From Phycisphaerae bacterium (lineage in GTDB: Bacteria; Planctomycetota; Phycisphaerae; Sedimentisphaerales; Anaerobacaceae), in contig JAUVYZ010000078.1 of assembly GCA_030602845.1 (NCBI GenBank), positions 1 through 8,285 on the forward strand: a stretch of 8,285 bases of DNA, written 5' to 3'. Under the pieces are notes generated by a model, which saw only the letters and a list, made by a program, of their open reading frames with translations, was not told the origin of the DNA and made no database searches. Shown here piece after piece: positions 5,583 to 8,285 of this stretch; position 1 is the first letter of the stretch; the number at the start of each line of letters is the position of its first letter. The position numbers and the translations under genes are program-made.

Positions 5583-6803
5583 ATGAGACGAGTCAGTTTA
5601 CGGCTGATGTACATTCTACTGTTTGCCTGCGTCTTGTCCAGCGCTCCGGCAGCGACCGCGGAAGCAGCATCAACGCACAAACCGCAGCAGACCGACGTCT
5701 TCGTTAGCGGCACCGACGGCTACCACACCTACCGCATCCCAGCACTCATTGTCACCAGCAAGGGCACACTCCTGGCGTTTTGCGAGGGACGCAAAAAAAG
5801 CAGGTCAGACAGCGGCGATATAGACCTGCTCCTCAAACGCTCTAAAGATGGTGGCAGGACCTGGAGCAAACAATACGTCGTCTGGAACGATAACGGCAAT
5901 ACCTGCGGTAATCCCTGCCCCGTCGTCGACCAGCAGACCGCCACCATTTGGCTGCTGATGACCTGGAACCGCGGCGACGACCGCGAGTCAGCTATCAAGA
6001 AAAACACGAGCAGGGACACACGCCGCGTCCGGGTGAGCCGAAGCGATGACGATGGCGCAACCTGGTCGAAACCGGCGGAGATAACCGATACGGCCAAACG
6101 GACGGAATGGCGATGGTATGCCACCGGCCCGGGTGTCGGAATTCAGTTGCAAAAAGGCCCCTGGAAGGGACGCCTCGTCATCCCCTGCGACCACAGTCTC
6201 GTCTCCCCCGACGACCCGGACGGCTACAACTCACACGTTATCATCAGCGACGACCACGGCAAAACCTGGAGTATCGCCGGCATAATCCGCCCAAAGGTCA
6301 ACGAATGTCAGGTCGTCGAATTGGCCAACGGCAACCTTATGATAAATATGCGCAACTACGACCGCTCGAAAACCACGCGGGCCGTCGCCACCAGCACCAA
6401 CGGCGGAATCACCTTCTCGAACGTAACTCACGACCCGGTTCTCGTCGAACCAATCTGCCAGGCAAGCTTCCTGCGATATACTCTCCGTCCGCACCACGAC
6501 AGGAACCGCCTGCTTTTTTCCAATCCCGCCCACCCCGAGAGAGGCAACAGACGCGATATGACCGTCCGAATAAGCTACGACGAGGGCAAAACCTGGCCGG
6601 TCTCGAAAGTGCTTTACGCCGGCCCATCCGCCTATTCCTGCCTGACCGTGCTGCCCGACAACGACATCGCCTGCCTTTACGAGGCCGGAGTCAAGAACCC
6701 CTATGAAAAAATCGTCTTCGCCCGCTTCACGCTCGACTGGCTCACCGGCGGAAAAGAAAAATCTGATGACTTAATAAAGAAAATGAGTATAATACAAAAA
6801 TAA
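5583..6803 (+). CDS. Secreted exo-sialidase (GH33-type neuraminidase)
   Basis: This 406-aa six-bladed beta-propeller sialidase is predicted to release terminal sialic (nonulosonic) acids from glycans outside the cytoplasm. A Sec signal peptide spans residues 1 to about 28, with a basic MRRVSLR start, a hydrophobic core and a probable cleavage after ATAEA. The Y50-R51-I-P motif carries the first triad Arg. D76 in SDSGDIDL is the likely acid/base, E241 in NECQVVEL the Glu that activates the nucleophile, R257 in MRNYD the second triad Arg, R323/R324 the likely third, and Y351 in SAYSCL the nucleophile. Five Asp boxes are visible, at 87-94, 154-161, 222-229, 271-278 (degenerate, STNGGITF) and 331-338. 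All catalytic elements appear intact. No Shine-Dalgarno is evident; translation is probably coupled to the upstream zinc-ribbon gene. C-ending codons dominate, unlike the second sulfatase. The Lys-rich tail after about residue 388 seems dispensable and overlaps a promoter. Confidence 0.93.
   Translation: MRRVSLRLMYILLFACVLSSAPAATAEAASTHKPQQTDVFVSGTDGYHTYRIPALIVTSKGTLLAFCEGRKKSRSDSGDIDLLLKRSKDGGRTWSKQYVVWNDNGNTCGNPCPVVDQQTATIWLLMTWNRGDDRESAIKKNTSRDTRRVRVSRSDDDGATWSKPAEITDTAKRTEWRWYATGPGVGIQLQKGPWKGRLVIPCDHSLVSPDDPDGYNSHVIISDDHGKTWSIAGIIRPKVNECQVVELANGNLMINMRNYDRSKTTRAVATSTNGGITFSNVTHDPVLVEPICQASFLRYTLRPHHDRNRLLFSNPAHPERGNRRDMTVRISYDEGKTWPVSKVLYAGPSAYSCLTVLPDNDIACLYEAGVKNPYEKIVFARFTLDWLTGGKEKSDDLIKKMSIIQK
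6766..6793 (+). promoter_or_regulatory. Promoter with perfect TATAAT inside the 3' end of the sialidase gene
   Basis: TATAAT at 6788-6793 is preceded, with a 16-bp spacer, by ATGACT at 6766-6771, which matches TTGACA in four of six positions. Transcription would start near 6800, at the sialidase stop codon, about 37 nt before the small membrane protein ORF and ahead of lemA. This would separate the envelope genes from sialidase control. Confidence 0.45.
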
Positions 6804-6836
6804 CGAAACAAATTTAAAGAATGAAAGGAAAAAATC

Positions 6837-6947
6837 ATGATGACACTAATATCATCCATCGTTGCCCTCAGTAAGCTGAGCTGGGGATTGATAATTGTTG
6901 GCGCCGTTCTTCTCATCGTGGCATATATAATCAAAAAACGATCGTAA
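6837..6947 (+). CDS. 36-aa single-span membrane microprotein, upstream of lemA
   Basis: This short ORF starts with ATG ATG at 6837 and ends in TAA at 6945-6947. A strong Shine-Dalgarno, AAAGGAA (6824-6830), sits 7 bp before the first ATG. The product has a short polar N-terminus (MMTLISSIVALSKLS), a hydrophobic segment from about W16 to I32 (WGLIIVGAVLLIVAYII) and a basic end, KKRS. Such a charge pattern favours a cytoplasmic C-terminus. It lies 41 bp upstream of lemA and downstream of a perfect TATAAT, so it would be the first gene of that transcript. I do not recognise a family. It could be an accessory or regulatory peptide of the LemA/M48 system. The alternative is a chance ORF, but RBS, start and membrane character agree. 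Confidence 0.6.
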   Translation: MMTLISSIVALSKLSWGLIIVGAVLLIVAYIIKKRS

Positions 6948-6988
6948 TAAAAAAACAATAAAGCTTTGTTCTTTGAAGGAGTGAAATT

Positions 6989-7546
6989 ATGATTACAGCA
7001 ATCATTATCATTGCTGTTGTTGCCGTCTTGCTTATTCTTTTCGTGATTGGTATCTACAACGCTTTAATTCGGCTCCGCAATCAGGTCGATAATGCCTGGT
7101 CCCAGATTGATGTCCAGCTCAAACGCCGCCACGACTTGATTCCCAACCTCGTCGAAACCGCCAAGGGCTATATGAAGCACGAGCGCGGGACTTTTGAGGC
7201 GATAACAAATGCCCGAAGCCAGGCTATGGGTGCCAAAACCGTCGCCGATGCCTCAAAGGCCGAAGGCGCTCTCGGCGAAGCACTCAGCAAATTTATGCTC
7301 GTCGTCGAGAACTATCCCGACCTCAAAGCCAATCAAAACTTCCTCGCCGTTCAGGAAGAGCTGACCAGCACTGAAAACAAAATCTCCTTTGCACGGCAAA
7401 GCTACAATGACCAGACCCTGTTCTTCAACAACAAGATTCAGATGTTCCCTTCTAACATCATTGCCAATATGTTCAACTTCAACAAACGAGACTTCTTCGA
7501 GATTGAAGTCGATGCTGAGCGCGAAGTGCCGAAAGTAAGTTTTTAA
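6989..7546 (+). CDS. lemA: LemA family membrane protein
   Basis: This 185-aa LemA protein is anchored by one N-terminal membrane span (residues 2-26, very Ile/Val-rich) and has a helical domain on the far side of the inner membrane. Conserved blocks are LRNQVDNAWSQIDVQLKRRHDLIPNLV (29-55, given here only as a block name by position; core DNAWSQIDVQLKRR), then TAKGYMKHE, ITNARSQAM, LTSTENKISFARQSYND (125-141) and FPSNIIANMF. The C-terminus PKVSF is the usual family end, so the gene is full length. AAGGAG (6976-6981) lies 7 bp before the ATG. LemA proteins are widespread and often neighbour HtpX-like M48 proteases; their biochemical role is not settled, with links to envelope stress proposed. 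Here a four-helix-bundle gene separates lemA from the protease. Confidence 0.95.
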   Translation: MITAIIIIAVVAVLLILFVIGIYNALIRLRNQVDNAWSQIDVQLKRRHDLIPNLVETAKGYMKHERGTFEAITNARSQAMGAKTVADASKAEGALGEALSKFMLVVENYPDLKANQNFLAVQEELTSTENKISFARQSYNDQTLFFNNKIQMFPSNIIANMFNFNKRDFFEIEVDAEREVPKVSF

Positions 7547-7574
7547 TTTTGAATTCTAAATTTTGAATTTTCGG
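7540..7574. repeat. Left heptamer array of the four-helix-bundle cassette
   Basis: Five consecutive 7-bp units read TTTTTAA, TTTTGAA, TTCTAAA, TTTTGAA, TTTTCGG. The first unit contains the lemA stop codon (7544-7546). In the rotated phase the core word is TTGAATT. The reverse complement of the array at 7945-7979 gives TTGAGTT, so the two arrays are inverted relative to each other around the four-helix-bundle gene. Confidence 0.6.
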
Positions 7575-7577
7575 CTA

Positions 7578-7946
7578 ATGTCCGAAAACGTCGTTAAACA
7601 AAAGAGCTACAATTTCGCGTTGCAAATTGTAAAGCTGTGTGCTCGACTTAAACAACAGAAGCATTTTGAGATATCGAGTCAGCTTTTACGGTCAGGTACA
7701 AGCATAGGTGCTAATGTTGAAGAAGCTTTGGCAGGGCGAAGCCGAAAGGACTTTTTTGCTAAAATGTCTATTGCCTCAAAGGAGGCCAGGGAGACAAATT
7801 ACTGGTTGAGATTGCTCAAAGACGCGGAAATCCTTGATAAGCAAAACAGTCAGACGCTTATTGATGTGTCAGAAGAGCTGATTAAAATTTTAACGAGCAT
7901 AGTAAAAACAGGTTACGGCAAAATAACTGATAACCAACAAACTTAA
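7578..7946 (+). CDS. Four-helix-bundle protein (23S rRNA IVS S23 / Avd-like, TIGR02436 type)
   Basis: This 122-aa protein belongs to the four-helix-bundle family that includes S23 proteins, encoded within intervening sequences of some 23S rRNA genes, and resembles the Avd accessory protein of diversity-generating retroelements. Diagnostic features are the start MSENVVKQKSYNFALQIVKL, the block QLLRSGTSIGANVEEA (35-50) and KMSIASKEARETNYWLRLL (62-80), followed by a last helix SEELIKILTSIVKTG. The length is typical. ATG 7578 is chosen over TTG 7563, which lies inside the repeat array, because it gives the usual N-terminus. No Shine-Dalgarno is visible. No rRNA and no reverse transcriptase or variable repeat is present, so this is a stand-alone copy. 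It is flanked by inverted heptamer arrays and sits between lemA and an M48 protease. Its function is unknown; nucleic-acid binding is proposed for the family. Confidence 0.9.
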   Translation: MSENVVKQKSYNFALQIVKLCARLKQQKHFEISSQLLRSGTSIGANVEEALAGRSRKDFFAKMSIASKEARETNYWLRLLKDAEILDKQNSQTLIDVSEELIKILTSIVKTGYGKITDNQQT

Positions 7947-7979
7947 CTCAAAACTCAACACTCAAAACTAAAAACTAAT
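7945..7979. repeat. Right heptamer array of the four-helix-bundle cassette
   Basis: Five consecutive 7-bp units read AACTCAA, AACTCAA, CACTCAA, AACTAAA, AACTAAT. The array begins within the four-helix-bundle stop codon (7944-7946) and ends 1 bp before the protease ATG. It occupies the place of a ribosome-binding site, and no Shine-Dalgarno is seen for the next gene. Confidence 0.65.
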
Positions 7980-7980
7980 A

Positions 7981-8285
7981 ATGTGGGAGCTGATAAGAGC
8001 AAACAAAAGAAACTCTATTGTCCTGCTGGTGTTAATGGCCGTATGCCTGATGCTGCTGGGCTTTATCATCGGCTTGAGTTTCTTCGGCCCTGAGGGCGGC
8101 TTCTTCGGCCTGATTATCGCCACCGTCATTTGGCTGATTCTTACACTGATAAGCTTCTCAAGCGGAGACCAAATCTTTCTTGCTGCAAGCAAAGCCAGAC
8201 GTATCACTCACGATGTCCACCCCCAGCTATTCAACGTTGTCGAAGAAATGAAAATCGCTGCCGGCCTGCCTATGCCCAAAGTTTA
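7981..8285 (+). CDS. HtpX-like M48 family membrane metalloprotease, N-terminal part (3' end outside window)
   Basis: This is an ATG-initiated frame open for 101 codons to the window edge. It begins MWELIRANKRNS and has two hydrophobic segments, about residues 12-34 and 42-61, separated by GPEGG. It continues with SGDQIFLAASKARRI and HPQLFNVVEEMKIAAGLPMPKV, which is the conserved lead-in to the M48 catalytic domain. The zinc-binding HExxH lies beyond the window, so activity cannot be confirmed. Members are inner-membrane proteases that degrade misfolded membrane proteins, often encoded next to LemA. No Shine-Dalgarno is present; the heptamer array directly abuts the start codon. It is probably co-transcribed with lemA, read through the intervening four-helix-bundle gene. 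Confidence 0.88.
   Translation, partial: MWELIRANKRNSIVLLVLMAVCLMLLGFIIGLSFFGPEGGFFGLIIATVIWLILTLISFSSGDQIFLAASKARRITHDVHPQLFNVVEEMKIAAGLPMPKV

Larger units (their letters stand above)
7540..7979. mobile_element. Possible insertion cassette: four-helix-bundle gene between inverted heptamer arrays
   Basis: A single small ORF is bracketed by 35-bp arrays of five heptamers in opposite orientation. The unit lies exactly between the lemA stop codon and the start of the M48 protease gene and interrupts a gene pair that is commonly adjacent. Both neighbours are intact at the junction. There is no transposase, integrase or obvious target-site duplication, so movement, if any, would need help in trans. 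Mobility is an inference from layout only. Confidence 0.3.

Noticed and set aside
6107..6706. 199-codon + strand open frame
   Set aside because: It is out of frame within the sialidase, and its product is rich in Arg and Pro with no domain. It is a shadow of the GC-rich sialidase codons.
7563..7577. TTG 7563 as start of the four-helix-bundle gene
   Set aside because: It lies within the heptamer array and would add residues not typical of the family; ATG 7578 gives the usual N-terminus.
7578..7946. Diversity-generating retroelement accessory gene (avd)
   Set aside because: The fold family is shared, but no reverse transcriptase, template repeat or variable repeat lies in the window.

Overview
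The window carries eight genes plus one 36-codon small ORF, all on the + strand, with no rRNA, tRNA, CRISPR array or transposase gene. Several sulfatases in a row with Tat-type leaders, a DUF1080 domain, a secreted sialidase and a duplicated zf-TFIIB protein near LemA and an HtpX-like M48 protease together suggest a glycan-degrading member of the PVC group. A planctomycete of the Phycisphaerae/Sedimentisphaerales kind is the best guess, with Kiritimatiellota/Lentisphaerota as alternatives. This placement is an inference from gene content; no phylogenetic marker is present.

Left part (1-4712): three sulfatases in tandem. The first is cut by the window edge and only its C-terminal part is visible. 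The second has a twin-arginine leader and a variant formylglycine motif, CVPNR. The third has a twin-arginine leader, a canonical CHPSR sulfatase domain and a complete DUF1080 (3-keto-disaccharide hydrolase-like) domain fused at the C-terminus. A 24-bp palindrome overlaps the -35 hexamer of a candidate promoter between genes one and two, so genes two and three may form a repressor-controlled unit for desulfating and dismantling a sulfated glycan outside the cytoplasm.

Middle (4713-5181): a 469-bp gap without a gene. It holds two arrays of degenerate heptamers in opposite orientation, a candidate promoter, a 10-bp tandem repeat at the predicted start of transcription, and a possible three-way-junction leader RNA. 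Next come a small double zinc-ribbon protein and, 2 bp later, a secreted GH33-type exo-sialidase.

Right part (6766-8285): a promoter-like site with a perfect TATAAT lies in the last codons of the sialidase gene. It precedes a 36-aa single-span membrane protein ORF, lemA, a four-helix-bundle (S23/Avd-like) gene and the start of an HtpX-like M48 protease. LemA and M48 proteases often sit side by side. Here the four-helix-bundle gene separates them and is bracketed by inverted arrays of 7-bp repeats that begin at the lemA stop codon and end 1 bp before the protease start codon. This repeat-bracketed cassette is the most unusual structure in the window.
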